The position numbers and the translations under genes were made by a program. The notes beneath the pieces were generated by a model. The model was not told the DNA's origin. It saw only the letters and a program-made list of their open reading frames with translations, and did no database searches. A stretch of DNA of 22,481 bases from UBA1563 sp041667115 (lineage in GTDB: Bacteria; Bacteroidota; Ignavibacteria; Ignavibacteriales; Ignavibacteriaceae): positions 1 through 22,481 of the forward strand of contig JBAYFO010000060.1 in the NCBI GenBank assembly GCA_041667115.1. Reading direction: 5' to 3'. Positions 1 to 8,346 of the stretch are shown one piece after another (within the stretch, counting starts at the first letter, position 1; the number at the start of each line of letters is the position of its first letter).

Positions 1-2
1 AA

Positions 3-437
3 TATGGGCTAGATAATAAAATTGTTCAAATAAACAATTCCTTTAGTAAAGATAAAGGAACTTTAAGAGGTATTCATTATCAATTACAACCCAAGGCTGA
101 AACAAAAATAGTACGTTGTGTTAAAGGTTCCTTATTTGATGTAATTGTTGACTTAAGACAAGATTCAAAAACGTTTGGGAAATGGTTTGGCGCTGTTTTA
201 AGTGATGAGAATAGATTGATGATGTATGTGCCAAAAGGTTTTGGCCATGGATTTGTTACTTTAGAAGAAAACACAGAAGCATTCTATCTCGTTAGTGAAT
301 TCTATGCTCCAGATCAAGAGAGAGGAATCCGCTGGAATGATCCATATTTAAATATCCAATGGCCAATAAAACCAGTGATTATTTCTGAAAAAGATCAAAG
401 TCATCCCGATTTTGAAATTAGTTACCTTTTAAAATAA
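3..437 (+). CDS. rfbC: dTDP-4-dehydrorhamnose 3,5-epimerase family (RfbC), 5' end missing
   Basis: The reading frame is open from base 3 to the stop at 435-437, giving 144 codons; full-length RfbC is about 180 residues, so roughly 35 N-terminal residues lie outside the window. Seen directly: the GTLRGIHYQ segment carrying the catalytic-base histidine, the DVIVDLR strand, the VPKGFGHGF turn, and a C-terminal part with FYAPDQERGIRWNDP, all in cupin-fold order. The family epimerises C3 and C5 of a 4-keto-6-deoxy sugar nucleotide in the cytoplasm on the way to rhamnose and related sugars. The usual partners rfbA, rfbB and rfbD are not in the window. The next gene begins nine bases later and encodes a sugar-nucleotide reductase/epimerase, so the pair probably acts in one pathway. 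The exact nucleotide (dTDP or CDP) cannot be told from this fragment. Confidence 0.9.
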   Translation, partial: YGLDNKIVQINNSFSKDKGTLRGIHYQLQPKAETKIVRCVKGSLFDVIVDLRQDSKTFGKWFGAVLSDENRLMMYVPKGFGHGFVTLEENTEAFYLVSEFYAPDQERGIRWNDPYLNIQWPIKPVIISEKDQSHPDFEISYLLK

Positions 438-446
438 TTTAGTTGT

Positions 447-1403
447 ATGAAAATATTATTTACTGGAGCAAGTTCTTTCACAGGATATTGGTTTGTTAAA
501 GAATTAGCAAATGCTGGTCATCAAGTTTTTACGACATATACAAAGAGCGATATTAATAAATATGATGGAATTCGAAAAGAACGAATAATTAAGTTAAATA
601 CAGTTAGCGAACAGATTTTTAACTGCCAATTTGGTTCACGTGAATTTATAGAATTGATTAATAATGAAAACGATTGGGGATTATTATGTCATCATGCCGC
701 GGAGATAACAAATTATAAAAATCCTGAATTCGATGTTATCAATGCTTTAAATAAAAACACTTTAAACTTATCGCTTGTTTTTAATAATCTTTTAAAACGA
801 AATTGTAATACCGTACTTTTGACAGGAAGTGTTTTTGAATTTAATGAAGGGAGTGGTTCCGATGATTTTAGAGCTTTTTCTCCCTATGGTTTATCAAAAG
901 GATTAACTTACAATGTTTTTCAATATTACTCACGGTTTTTTAATATGAAACTTGGAAAATTTGTTATTCCGAATCCATTCGGTCCTTTTGAAGAACCAAG
1001 ATTTACAACTTATTTGATGAAAAAATGGTTGAATCATAATATTGCATCAGTCAATACTCCTGATTATATGAGAGATAACATCCATGTCGATCTCCTTGCC
1101 AAGGTATATGAAGCCTTCGTAAAAAAACTTGAAAAATCCGAGGAGATTTTACATAAGATTAATCCAAGTGGATATGTTGAAACACAAGGAAGTTTTGCAG
1201 TAAGATTTGCAAATGAAATGAGAAAAAGATTAAATATAGCTTGCGATTTGGAATTGAGACAACAAACCGAATTTTTGGAACCCAAAATTCGAATAAATTC
1301 TGAGAGCGCATCAGAATTAATCCCTAATTGGAATGAAGAAAAAGCATGGGATGAATTAGCCGAATATTATAAAAACAATTTAAAAGTTGGTGTAGAAAAT
1401 TGA
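447..1403 (+). CDS. NAD(P)-dependent sugar epimerase/reductase (extended SDR)
   Basis: A 318-residue extended short-chain dehydrogenase. Seen: the N-terminal Rossmann motif TGASSFTG at residues 6-13, the HHAA segment at 82-85, the catalytic pair Y147 and K151 in SPYGLSKG, the substrate-side NPFGP at 176-180 and RDNIHVDLL at 209-217. Such enzymes reduce, epimerise or dehydrate nucleotide sugars in the cytoplasm. Position directly after an RfbC-type epimerase suggests it finishes the same sugar, for example by C4 reduction; that is inference. The ATG follows the rfbC stop by nine bases. Its last four bases (TTGA) overlap the TTG start of the next gene, suggesting translational coupling. Substrate specificity cannot be assigned. 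Confidence 0.85.
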   Translation: MKILFTGASSFTGYWFVKELANAGHQVFTTYTKSDINKYDGIRKERIIKLNTVSEQIFNCQFGSREFIELINNENDWGLLCHHAAEITNYKNPEFDVINALNKNTLNLSLVFNNLLKRNCNTVLLTGSVFEFNEGSGSDDFRAFSPYGLSKGLTYNVFQYYSRFFNMKLGKFVIPNPFGPFEEPRFTTYLMKKWLNHNIASVNTPDYMRDNIHVDLLAKVYEAFVKKLEKSEEILHKINPSGYVETQGSFAVRFANEMRKRLNIACDLELRQQTEFLEPKIRINSESASELIPNWNEEKAWDELAEYYKNNLKVGVEN

Positions 1404-2356
1404 TAAGTGTTGCTTTGCCAGTAATAAAAACCAAATTCTTTCAAGATGCACTACAAAGTGTTTTAAATCAATCTTTTGATGATTTCGAATTAATAATTGT
1501 TAACAATGGTTCTAAAGAAGATGTATTAAGTATTGTAAATAATTATTCCGACCCGAGAATAAAATATATCGAACATCAAGAAATGTTTCCTGTTATTGAA
1601 AATTGGAATAAATGCCTGAGTTATGCAAAAGGTGATTATTTCGTACTCTTTTCTGATGATGATATTTACGAAAAAGATTTTTTAAAAGAATTAAATGGTT
1701 TAACACTAAAATTTCCAAATGTTAACATATTTCATACTCGTGTTAAAGTTATTGACGAAAATAATGAAACTGTCTGTTATACAGTCTCATGCCCTGAATT
1801 TGAATCTATAGCAGACTTTATTTGGCACAGAGTGAAAAGTTACAGAATGCATTATGCCCCCGATTTTATGTGTAAAACAGAAAAATTAAGAGATATTGGT
1901 GGATTTGTTGATTTGCCTAATGCATGGGGTTCAGATGATGCAACATGGTTCTTGATGGCAAATGAGAATGGAATAGTATCTTCTCCTAAAATTCTTTGTA
2001 ACTGGCGGCAATCCAATATTAATTTATCCAGAAAAGGATCAGTTGAATCTAAACTTATTGCGGTAACTTCTTTCATGAAGTGGCTAGAAAATTTTATTGA
2101 AAATGTGATGAAAGTCAATAAAGATGAAAATGAGTTGTTAATTCAAATTCGAAAAAATCTTAAACAGAGATATGGGGTAATACAGGCAGCGGCTTTAAAA
2201 CTTGGAATAAACTCAAAGGGCAATCAATATATTAACTTTATTTTCAATTGGTTGAAATTTCGGAATAAATATTCGCTACATTTATTTTCATTAATTTGGG
2301 GTTTAATGCTGATTGGAAAAGATTCAAAGGATAATAATACAATAGTTAAAATATAA
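1400..2356 (+). CDS. Glycosyltransferase family 2 protein
   Basis: A 318-residue GT-A glycosyltransferase. Seen: the N-terminal strand ISVALPV, ALQSVLNQSFDDFELIIVNN at residues 17-36, the metal and nucleotide-sugar-binding DDD at 86-88 within FSDDDIY, and an acceptor-side GSDDATW at 177-183 that may supply the catalytic base. The C-terminus (from about residue 260) is basic and then hydrophobic, suggesting peripheral membrane association. It should transfer a sugar onto a lipid-linked glycan at the inner face of the membrane. The start is TTG at 1400, overlapping the previous stop as TTGA; no ATG lies near the conserved first strand, so TTG is the best start. Donor and acceptor are unknown. 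Confidence 0.85.
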   Translation: MISVALPVIKTKFFQDALQSVLNQSFDDFELIIVNNGSKEDVLSIVNNYSDPRIKYIEHQEMFPVIENWNKCLSYAKGDYFVLFSDDDIYEKDFLKELNGLTLKFPNVNIFHTRVKVIDENNETVCYTVSCPEFESIADFIWHRVKSYRMHYAPDFMCKTEKLRDIGGFVDLPNAWGSDDATWFLMANENGIVSSPKILCNWRQSNINLSRKGSVESKLIAVTSFMKWLENFIENVMKVNKDENELLIQIRKNLKQRYGVIQAAALKLGINSKGNQYINFIFNWLKFRNKYSLHLFSLIWGLMLIGKDSKDNNTIVKI

Positions 2357-2430
2357 AAATATCCCAAATGCGATTTTAATTTATAACAAAGCGAATCATT
2401 AAATCTGAAAATTACTATGTTAGAAGAAAG

Positions 2431-3180
2431 ATGGAAAAAAGAATACAAAAAGAAAAAGAGTTCCATAACGAGAGATTCGAAAAAGATTCAAGAAAACATC
2501 TCGATAAATATTATTCGGTTACACAAAATAGTAGAGCATTGTATCTAAATTTTATAAAATCTGACATTGAAAACAAAACGATTTTAGAATACGGTTGTGG
2601 TGAAGGAAGTTTTTCTTTTGAGTTAGCTCTGTTAGGGGCAAACGTCTTTGGAATTGATATTTCTGAGATCGCGATCACTAAATCAATGGTTAAAGCTGAA
2701 GACAAAGGTTTATCTGATCGCATGAAATTCTCAGTCATGAATGCAGAAGAATTAACTTTTGGGGATGATTTTTTTGATAGAATATGTGGCGTAGCTATTT
2801 TACATCATCTAAATCTAGAAAAATCGTTAAAAGAACTTGCTAGAGTTATGAAACCGGATGGAGATGGTGTGTTCTTGGAACCTCTAGGGCATAATCCTTT
2901 TATTAATTTGTATCGCTCATTAACAAAAAAATTAAGAACAGAAGATGAACATCCGTTGTTAATGTCTGATTTAGAATTATTTAATAAATATTTCTCCTCA
3001 GTAGAGATTTATTATTTCCATCTAACTTCACTTTTAACAGTTCCATTTAGAAATCTTAAAAACTTCTCTTCAATTGTAAATCTGTTTGATAAAATAGACA
3101 AAGTGCTTTTCAGAATACCTTTTTTTAGGAAAAATGCATGGCAGATTGTTATAAAATTATCAAAACCAAATAAGATTTAA
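2431..3180 (+). CDS. Class I SAM-dependent methyltransferase
   Basis: A 249-residue Rossmann-type methyltransferase. Seen: motif I EYGCGEGSF at residues 53-61, acidic D76 at the end of strand two (FGIDIS), and the post-II/III region FFDRICGVAILHHLN at 114-128, typical of the UbiE/Coq5-like Methyltransf_11 fold. Residues 141-150 (KPDGDGVFLE) match the usual strand-five region. The C-terminal 80 residues are hydrophobic and basic and may bind a lipid-linked acceptor. The ATG at 2431 is preceded by a purine-rich AGAAGAAAG that could serve as ribosome-binding site. Its place at the end of a sugar-gene run suggests methylation of a glycan or sugar nucleotide, which is inference. It converges with the minus-strand GT9 gene across 13 bases. 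Confidence 0.82.
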   Translation: MEKRIQKEKEFHNERFEKDSRKHLDKYYSVTQNSRALYLNFIKSDIENKTILEYGCGEGSFSFELALLGANVFGIDISEIAITKSMVKAEDKGLSDRMKFSVMNAEELTFGDDFFDRICGVAILHHLNLEKSLKELARVMKPDGDGVFLEPLGHNPFINLYRSLTKKLRTEDEHPLLMSDLELFNKYFSSVEIYYFHLTSLLTVPFRNLKNFSSIVNLFDKIDKVLFRIPFFRKNAWQIVIKLSKPNKI

Positions 3181-3193
3181 TATTGTATTTCTG

Positions 3194-4258
3194 TCAAGAT
3201 TGAAGAGCTTTGATTTCGTTAAATACTCTCTCAGGGTACAGATATTGCATGCAATCATTAGGACAAACTGGTGAAAAATAGCATCCGCAATCATAATCCG
3301 GTTCCAATATTGCACCTTTCCCGTACAAATAAAACTCATTCTTGTTAAAAATATTATTAAATAAGATAAGATTTTTCTTTAATCCTACCGCTAAATGCAT
3401 TGCCATGGTAACTGCGGTAACCACGGTATCACACTTGTTCAAGAGGCTCATAAAAGTTTTTAGCGGATAAAACCCAAAATATTTAGCTCCACTTTCTTTT
3501 TGAATGAATTGGTTTTTCCCATCTTCCTGTTCACCACCAAGAAGAACAACTTCAAAGTCATTTGCTAATAAATATTTTGCCAGTTTGATCCAATACTCAG
3601 TTGGCCAAAGCCGTGAAGTCCATCGGCCTCCGCAACCTGTATTTAACCCAATAACTTTCTTTGATTTACCTATATTCCATCCGTGGTCTATATCGTCAAC
3701 CTCGAGAATATATTCTTCATTATTAAATTCATATCCACAAATTTCGAAGATTTCTTGAACATAATGTTTAGTGTTTTGTTTATTCAAATCGTCAAATAGT
3801 CCTGTTAACCATTTATGTTCTTCTGCTTTTGTTGCAATTGGTTTTGCGTGTCCAAAATCATCAATTGTAAAACCGGATTTTTTTATTGCTTTCACAGAAT
3901 TTGCTAATGAGATGGCGAGACTATCTTTGTCAAGATTAATCAACCAATCAAAATTAATATTTTTAAGATGTTCGATACTTTCAATAGAAACGTTCAATAT
4001 TCTATCCACCCAATCTTTACTTATAATATCTGGCGAATAAGTTAACCATGAAATTTGAGCATCCGGAAATTCCTTGCGCAATTTTCTTAAAAGCGGAGTT
4101 GTTCTAATAACATCACCTATTGCTCCTAATTTTATAATCAATATTTTCTTTGAAATTGCTTTGTAAGAAAGGCAATTTTCGCAATGATAACCGAAGTCTT
4201 TGTTGGGTTTACATGGAATATCGCCTTTGTAAAAAAGACAATCAGGGTGCAAATTCAT
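3194..4258 (-). CDS. Glycosyltransferase family 9 (heptosyltransferase-like) with N- and C-terminal cysteine clusters
   Basis: A 354-residue GT-B protein, the only minus-strand gene in the glycan region. Seen: the GT9 N-terminal signature KILIIKLGAIGDVIRTTPLL at residues 38-57, the nucleotide-binding NTGCGGRW at 206-213, the GGEQE loop at 241-245, and TAVTMAMHLAVGL at 281-293, all characteristic of the WaaC/WaaF family. Unusual are four cysteines ahead of the fold (C7, C16, C26, C29) and four near the end (C324, C326, C332, C336), a pattern that could bind zinc or an Fe-S cluster. I recall GT9 proteins with similar N-terminal cysteines from other phyla but cannot verify it. The ATG has a strong ribosome-binding site. 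It probably adds a heptose-like or other sugar to a core or O-antigen; the acceptor is unknown. Confidence 0.85.
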   Translation of the reverse strand: MNLHPDCLFYKGDIPCKPNKDFGYHCENCLSYKAISKKILIIKLGAIGDVIRTTPLLRKLRKEFPDAQISWLTYSPDIISKDWVDRILNVSIESIEHLKNINFDWLINLDKDSLAISLANSVKAIKKSGFTIDDFGHAKPIATKAEEHKWLTGLFDDLNKQNTKHYVQEIFEICGYEFNNEEYILEVDDIDHGWNIGKSKKVIGLNTGCGGRWTSRLWPTEYWIKLAKYLLANDFEVVLLGGEQEDGKNQFIQKESGAKYFGFYPLKTFMSLLNKCDTVVTAVTMAMHLAVGLKKNLILFNNIFNKNEFYLYGKGAILEPDYDCGCYFSPVCPNDCMQYLYPERVFNEIKALQS

Positions 4259-4261
4259 TCA

Positions 4262-4267
4262 TTCCTC
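4262..4267 (-). promoter_or_regulatory. Ribosome-binding site of the GT9 gene
   Basis: On the minus strand GAGGAA lies three bases before the ATG at 4258-4256 (five from the GAGG core). It is one of the two clear Shine-Dalgarno sequences in the window and fixes this start. Most plus-strand glycan genes lack one this good. Confidence 0.6.
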
Positions 4268-4351
4268 AATAATAATATTCTGTTCTAATTACAAATACGA
4301 CCAAAAATAATTAAATTCTAAAACTTCTCCTATTTTTATTATATTTAATAT

Positions 4352-4357
4352 TATAAT
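4352..4357 (+). promoter_or_regulatory. Possible -10 element in the divergent gap 4259-4390
   Basis: The 132-base gap between the leftward GT9 gene and the rightward GT4 gene must hold promoters for both. TATAAT occurs at 4352-4357, 33 bases before the TTG start at 4391; no good -35 box sits 17 bases upstream (CCTATT). The region is so AT-rich that a chance match is likely. No hairpin or repeat is evident in the gap. Confidence 0.25.
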
Positions 4358-4390
4358 ACTAGTAAAAAATGAAGATGAAAAAAAAATAAA

Positions 4391-5587
4391 TTGAAGATAC
4401 TACAGTTGTCGCCACAACTTCCTCTTCCTTTAGATACAGGAGGGAGAATTGGTATTTATGGTATTCTAAAGCATTTATCTGAAAGAGGAAATGAAGTTTA
4501 TTTTGCTTCTTATCAAAAAAACTTTGCTCCCAAATTAGCAGAAGCATTACTTCAAGAATTATGTCATCCTTTTTTTATAAATGCTTCCACAGAAAATAAA
4601 ATATTTCCTGCATTTCTAAATTTGTTCTCTAACGTCCCGTACAACATTTCGAAATTTAAGACGCTGGATTTAGAAAGGTTTTTGATAGCTTTTTTCAAAA
4701 AAAACAGAGTTGATATTGTGCATGTTGATCACCTTCATTTAGGATGGACAATTGATTTAATTAAAAACATCACTGATGTTCCTATGGTTTTAAGAGAACA
4801 TAATCTTGAACTGAAAATCATGCAAAGGTTTTCTGAACAGCAGAGAAATTATTTTCTAAAAGGATATTCATATCTTCAGTATAAAAAGTTTATCAATTAT
4901 GAGCCTGCCTTGGCAGAGAAATTTGATAAATGTATCATGGTTTCGGAAGAAGACGAGACATCTTTATTAAAAATGAATTCAAAAGTAAAAACTACAACTA
5001 TTCCGGTCGGTGTTGAAAAAGAATTATTAAACATCAAGAAAAAAAATGTTATCCCCTATTCTATTTTTCATCTCGGTTCGATGTCTTGGCTTCCTAATAT
5101 GGATGGTTTAAATTGGTATCTTCAAGAAATATATCCGCGCATAATATCAATGTTGCCAAAAGTTACTCTTTATCTTTACGGTTTGGGTACGGATAATTTA
5201 AAAATACCTTCTTCCTTGGAGAAAAATATTGTAAAAGCCGGTTATGTAAAAGATATTTGGAGCACAATTAATGATAAGCAACTTGCTATTGTTCCTCTAA
5301 GAATTGGGAGTGGCATAAGGGTGAAAATTATTGAGATGCTGGCAACTGGGCAAAATATTATTTCAACATCAGTCGGGAAAGAAGGGATCTCCGTCTGTGA
5401 TGGGAAAGAAATATTAATTGCTGATACTGCAGATGAGTTTGTTGATAAGACAATTAGATATTTTAATAATGATTATGACACAACAAAAATCTCTTTAGAA
5501 GCAAAGAAGACAATTGCAGAAAATTATACATGGGAAAAGATAGCTGAAAGATTTGAAATTGAGTACAAAAAACTGTTATCCCAGTAA
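4391..5587 (+). CDS. Glycosyltransferase family 4 protein
   Basis: A 398-residue GT-B transferase. Seen: the N-terminal MKILQLSPQLPLPLDTGG (residues 1-18) with the glycine loop that contacts the acceptor, REHNLE at 135-140, and the donor-binding GSGIRVKIIEMLATG at 306-320, where E315 lies in the conserved EX7E region. It should transfer a sugar from a nucleotide donor to a lipid-linked glycan in the cytoplasm. The TTG start is chosen because the conserved first strand begins there and no in-frame ATG is nearby. A six-codon ATG...TAA reading frame (4369-4389) ends one base before the TTG. The gene begins the rightward glycan run and is followed, 57 bases later, by a second GT4 of the same class. 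Donor unknown. Confidence 0.85.
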   Translation: MKILQLSPQLPLPLDTGGRIGIYGILKHLSERGNEVYFASYQKNFAPKLAEALLQELCHPFFINASTENKIFPAFLNLFSNVPYNISKFKTLDLERFLIAFFKKNRVDIVHVDHLHLGWTIDLIKNITDVPMVLREHNLELKIMQRFSEQQRNYFLKGYSYLQYKKFINYEPALAEKFDKCIMVSEEDETSLLKMNSKVKTTTIPVGVEKELLNIKKKNVIPYSIFHLGSMSWLPNMDGLNWYLQEIYPRIISMLPKVTLYLYGLGTDNLKIPSSLEKNIVKAGYVKDIWSTINDKQLAIVPLRIGSGIRVKIIEMLATGQNIISTSVGKEGISVCDGKEILIADTADEFVDKTIRYFNNDYDTTKISLEAKKTIAENYTWEKIAERFEIEYKKLLSQ

Positions 5588-5644
5588 GAGGTTATTTTTT
5601 TGTGACCCAATGATTTTATAATTGTAATAAAAAATGTTGAAATA

Positions 5645-6874
5645 TTGAAGATCCTAATAATAACAACCCGTATTCCTTATCCACCTTTTCGTGGAGACAA
5701 ACTTAAAATATTTAATCTATCAAAACAGTTATCGGTTAGAAATTCCGTAACGATTTTAACTTTTTATCGAAATAAAAAACACCTTGAGGATAAAAAAGTT
5801 TTTGATTCACTTGGAATAGAAATTAAGTTTGTAAAACTTTCCATAATTGAATCATTATATCATACTTTCTTTGCGGTCTTTGGTAGTCTTCCATTTCAAA
5901 CTGCATTTTATAAATCCAATAAAATGAAAGTAAAAGTCGAAAATGAAATTAAAAATAATAAATACGATGTGGTATATTATCACCTTATTAGAAGCGCACA
6001 ATATCTTTTTAGAAATTCCCCTTCTGCCGCACCGTTAAATATTATAGATTATACAGATGCAGTCTCGCTATACTTAAAACGTCTCTCTCAAATTGAAAAA
6101 AATTTTATTAAAAGATATTTTATTAAAGTAGAACAGCGAAGAGTCGAGCAATATGAACTAATTGCCGAAAAATTTCACTCGTTATTCATTTGTTCTAAAG
6201 TAGATAGAGATTTTCTCCAAAAGCGTGGAATAAAAATAAACACTAATATATTAGCAAATGGAGTTGATGTCGACTATTTCAACGAACAATCAAGTAGCTA
6301 TGATTCCGAAAAAATTATTTTTACAGGAAACATGCCTTACTATGCAAATTATGATGCAGCTATATATTTTGCGAAAGAAATATTTCCGAAGATTCTTAAA
6401 AAGAATCCAAATGCTAAATTTTATATTACCGGTCAAAAACCTCCAATGAAAATAAAATCTTTAGCTTCTAAAAATATATTTGTTACCGGTTTTGTGAAAA
6501 ATTTAAAAGCAGAATATTTAAATAGCGCCGTTAATGTTGCCCCTATGCGGTTTGGCGCTGGTACATTAAACAAAGTGATCGAATCGATAGCATTAGGTGT
6601 CCCGGTTGTTGCCACCTCGATGGCGGTAAGCGGTTTGCCTCAGGGACTTGATAAATATATTTTTGTAGCAGATTCCATTGATGACTTTGCACAAAAGGTT
6701 GTTGATGTCATGACCAATCCCAATATACGTCTTCAATTAATTGAAGACGGGAAAAAAAATATCCGCGAAATATTAAGTTGGGAAAAAATTGTTTCAGATT
6801 TTGAAGATTATCTTTTAAGTGAATTGGACAAAACAAATGCAATTCGGACTAATGCGGTAAAGTTCATTGAATAA
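5645..6874 (+). CDS. Glycosyltransferase family 4 protein
   Basis: A 409-residue GT-B transferase resembling the PEP-CTERM/exosortase-associated glycosyltransferase subfamily. Seen: MKILIITTRIPYPPFRGDK at residues 1-19 with its glycine-containing loop, ANGVDVDYF at 204-212 marking the domain boundary, FTGNM at 226-230, and the donor-site GAGTLNKVIESIALGVPVVA at 305-324 with E313 in the EX7E position. The start is TTG at 5645, since the conserved first strand begins there; it overlaps the stop of a four-codon frame (5634-5648) by TTGA. The 3' end overlaps the next gene by eight bases. It probably adds one residue of the repeat unit; sugar and linkage are unknown. Paired with the preceding GT4, it may be an old duplication, but the two sequences look clearly diverged. 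Confidence 0.85.
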   Translation: MKILIITTRIPYPPFRGDKLKIFNLSKQLSVRNSVTILTFYRNKKHLEDKKVFDSLGIEIKFVKLSIIESLYHTFFAVFGSLPFQTAFYKSNKMKVKVENEIKNNKYDVVYYHLIRSAQYLFRNSPSAAPLNIIDYTDAVSLYLKRLSQIEKNFIKRYFIKVEQRRVEQYELIAEKFHSLFICSKVDRDFLQKRGIKINTNILANGVDVDYFNEQSSSYDSEKIIFTGNMPYYANYDAAIYFAKEIFPKILKKNPNAKFYITGQKPPMKIKSLASKNIFVTGFVKNLKAEYLNSAVNVAPMRFGAGTLNKVIESIALGVPVVATSMAVSGLPQGLDKYIFVADSIDDFAQKVVDVMTNPNIRLQLIEDGKKNIREILSWEKIVSDFEDYLLSELDKTNAIRTNAVKFIE

Positions 6875-8270
6875 AAACACAGAAAAAATACTAATCCTCT
6901 TTACCGATTTCCTCTTCATCAATCTTGCATGGGTTGTGTTCTTCCATTTTCGTGTAAATACAGGAATTTTCGATCTTCTTGTTATGCCGGAATTCCTTTT
7001 CCCGATGTTGGTAGTTTACTTTTATTGGCTACTCATTTTTTCATTCGTCGGAATGTACCGCACCTGGTTTGCTCTTTCACGGTTTGATGAAATATTAACG
7101 TTGTTTAAAGCAAGTTTTGTAGGAATCTTTCTTCTTTTCTTTTTTATTTTCCTTGATGATTACTCGCATGGCGTTTCTTCCGAAAGTAGATTTCTGATTT
7201 TCATTTACTGGGGATTTTTTCTCCTCTTGGTTTCATTTGGCAGACTTGCAGTACGCGGTTTCCAGCGAAGGTTATTAATAAACGGAGTTGGGAGAAGAAA
7301 TGCTTTGCTGGTTGGGTTCAATGATAAAGCGCATGAGATCCATCGAGAAATACTCATTCACCCCGGACTCGGTATTGATGTTGTCGGGTATATTACTCTT
7401 GCTGATGATAATCTTGAAAAAGAATACAAAGATATTAGAGTAGTTGGAACGGTTTCTGATATTTCTAAAAGAATTGATGAGTTAAATATTAAAGAAGTAA
7501 TTATTGTACTTATGAAATTTTCTGAAGACACCCTAATTGAAATCATCGGAAGGTGTGAAAATAAAAATGTGGGATTAAAAATCGCTCCTGATCTATACAA
7601 TATACTTAGCGGTCAAGCAAGGACAACTCAGCTTTACGGATTCCCGCTTATAGATATTAATCCCCAGCTTATGCCGGTTTGGGAAGCCAAAATCAAGAGG
7701 TTCCTGGATCTTATTTTTGCACTCGTCATTCTACTTGTAACTTCACCTATAATGCTGTTGACCTCACTTGCCATCAAATTGGAAAGTAAAGGGGCTATTC
7801 TTTTCAAACAGGAACGGTGCGGATTAAACGGAAAAATATTTAATATTTATAAATTCCGTTCAATGAAACATGATGCCGAAAAATTGACCGGGCCGGTCTG
7901 GTCAACGAAAGACGATCCTCGAATAACCCGTGTAGGCAAGTTCGTCCGGAAGGTTCGTATTGACGAACTTCCACAGATAATAAATATTCTCAAAGGTGAG
8001 ATGAGTTTGGTTGGGCCGCGTCCCGAAAGACCTTTTTTTGTTGAAAAGTTATCGGCTGAGATTCCTTATTATAAACGGCGGTTGAAGGTCCGGCCGGGAA
8101 TTACCGGTTGGGCGCAAGTAAAACATAAGTATGATGAGTCTGTTGAAGACGTGAAAGAAAAATTGAAATATGATTTATTCTATATTGAAAATATGTCACT
8201 CCGGATGGATTTTAAAATAATGTTTAGAACCGTCTTTGTAATGCTTTTCGGAAAAGGACATTTTGATTAA
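6867..8270 (+). CDS. Polyprenyl-phosphate sugar-1-phosphate transferase (WcaJ/WbaP type, initiating enzyme)
   Basis: A 467-residue integral membrane phosphoglycosyltransferase with the full two-part architecture. Residues 1-126 hold about four membrane segments (roughly 8-28, 43-62, 82-97, 109-126), residues 145-250 a cytoplasmic CoA-binding-like Rossmann domain, and about 274-467 the catalytic domain with its re-entrant hydrophobic stretch at 280-303. Seen catalytic motifs: KFRSM at 329-333, DDPRITRVG at 349-357, the DE pair at 366-367 in IDELPQ, LVGPRPERP at 381-389, and VRPGITGWAQ at 408-417. It moves a sugar-1-phosphate from a nucleotide sugar to undecaprenyl phosphate, starting repeat-unit assembly at the inner membrane. 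The TTG start overlaps the previous stop by eight bases. From here rightward the base composition is visibly less AT-rich. Confidence 0.93.
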   Translation: MNKNTEKILILFTDFLFINLAWVVFFHFRVNTGIFDLLVMPEFLFPMLVVYFYWLLIFSFVGMYRTWFALSRFDEILTLFKASFVGIFLLFFFIFLDDYSHGVSSESRFLIFIYWGFFLLLVSFGRLAVRGFQRRLLINGVGRRNALLVGFNDKAHEIHREILIHPGLGIDVVGYITLADDNLEKEYKDIRVVGTVSDISKRIDELNIKEVIIVLMKFSEDTLIEIIGRCENKNVGLKIAPDLYNILSGQARTTQLYGFPLIDINPQLMPVWEAKIKRFLDLIFALVILLVTSPIMLLTSLAIKLESKGAILFKQERCGLNGKIFNIYKFRSMKHDAEKLTGPVWSTKDDPRITRVGKFVRKVRIDELPQIINILKGEMSLVGPRPERPFFVEKLSAEIPYYKRRLKVRPGITGWAQVKHKYDESVEDVKEKLKYDLFYIENMSLRMDFKIMFRTVFVMLFGKGHFD

Positions 8271-8346
8271 ATTAAGAATTAGGAATTGCTTTTATCAACT
8301 TTTTGCTTTAAACTAATAACTGATTACTGAAAACTAAAGACTTTTT
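8270..8346. repeat. Heptamer-phased intergenic repeat before the DPM1-like gene
   Basis: From the last base of the preceding stop codon to the base before the next ATG, the sequence divides into exactly eleven seven-base units. Three begin AATT (8270, 8277, 8284). Later units begin ACT at 8298, 8312, 8319, 8326, 8333 and 8340, with GCT at 8305; ACTTTTT occurs twice (8298, 8340). This is a degenerate short tandem repeat of 7-bp period that fills the gap. Confidence 0.55.

Noticed and set aside
80..274. Antisense 64-residue frame within rfbC
   Set aside because: It lies wholly against a clear conserved coding frame and has no recognisable content, as do the other frames antisense to the named genes.
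3181..3193. Possible bidirectional terminator between methyltransferase and GT9
   Set aside because: No hairpin can be drawn in the 13-base gap or just beyond it.
4359..4547. Minus-strand 62-residue frame over the GT4 start and the divergent gap
   Set aside because: Its sequence is low-complexity and overlaps the conserved GT4 N-terminus; no start signal supports it.
5565..5603. A-run and T-run pairing around the stop of the first GT4 gene as a terminator
   Set aside because: The potential stem is made almost only of A-T pairs with a loop of over 20 bases, and the gene continues into an apparent operon.
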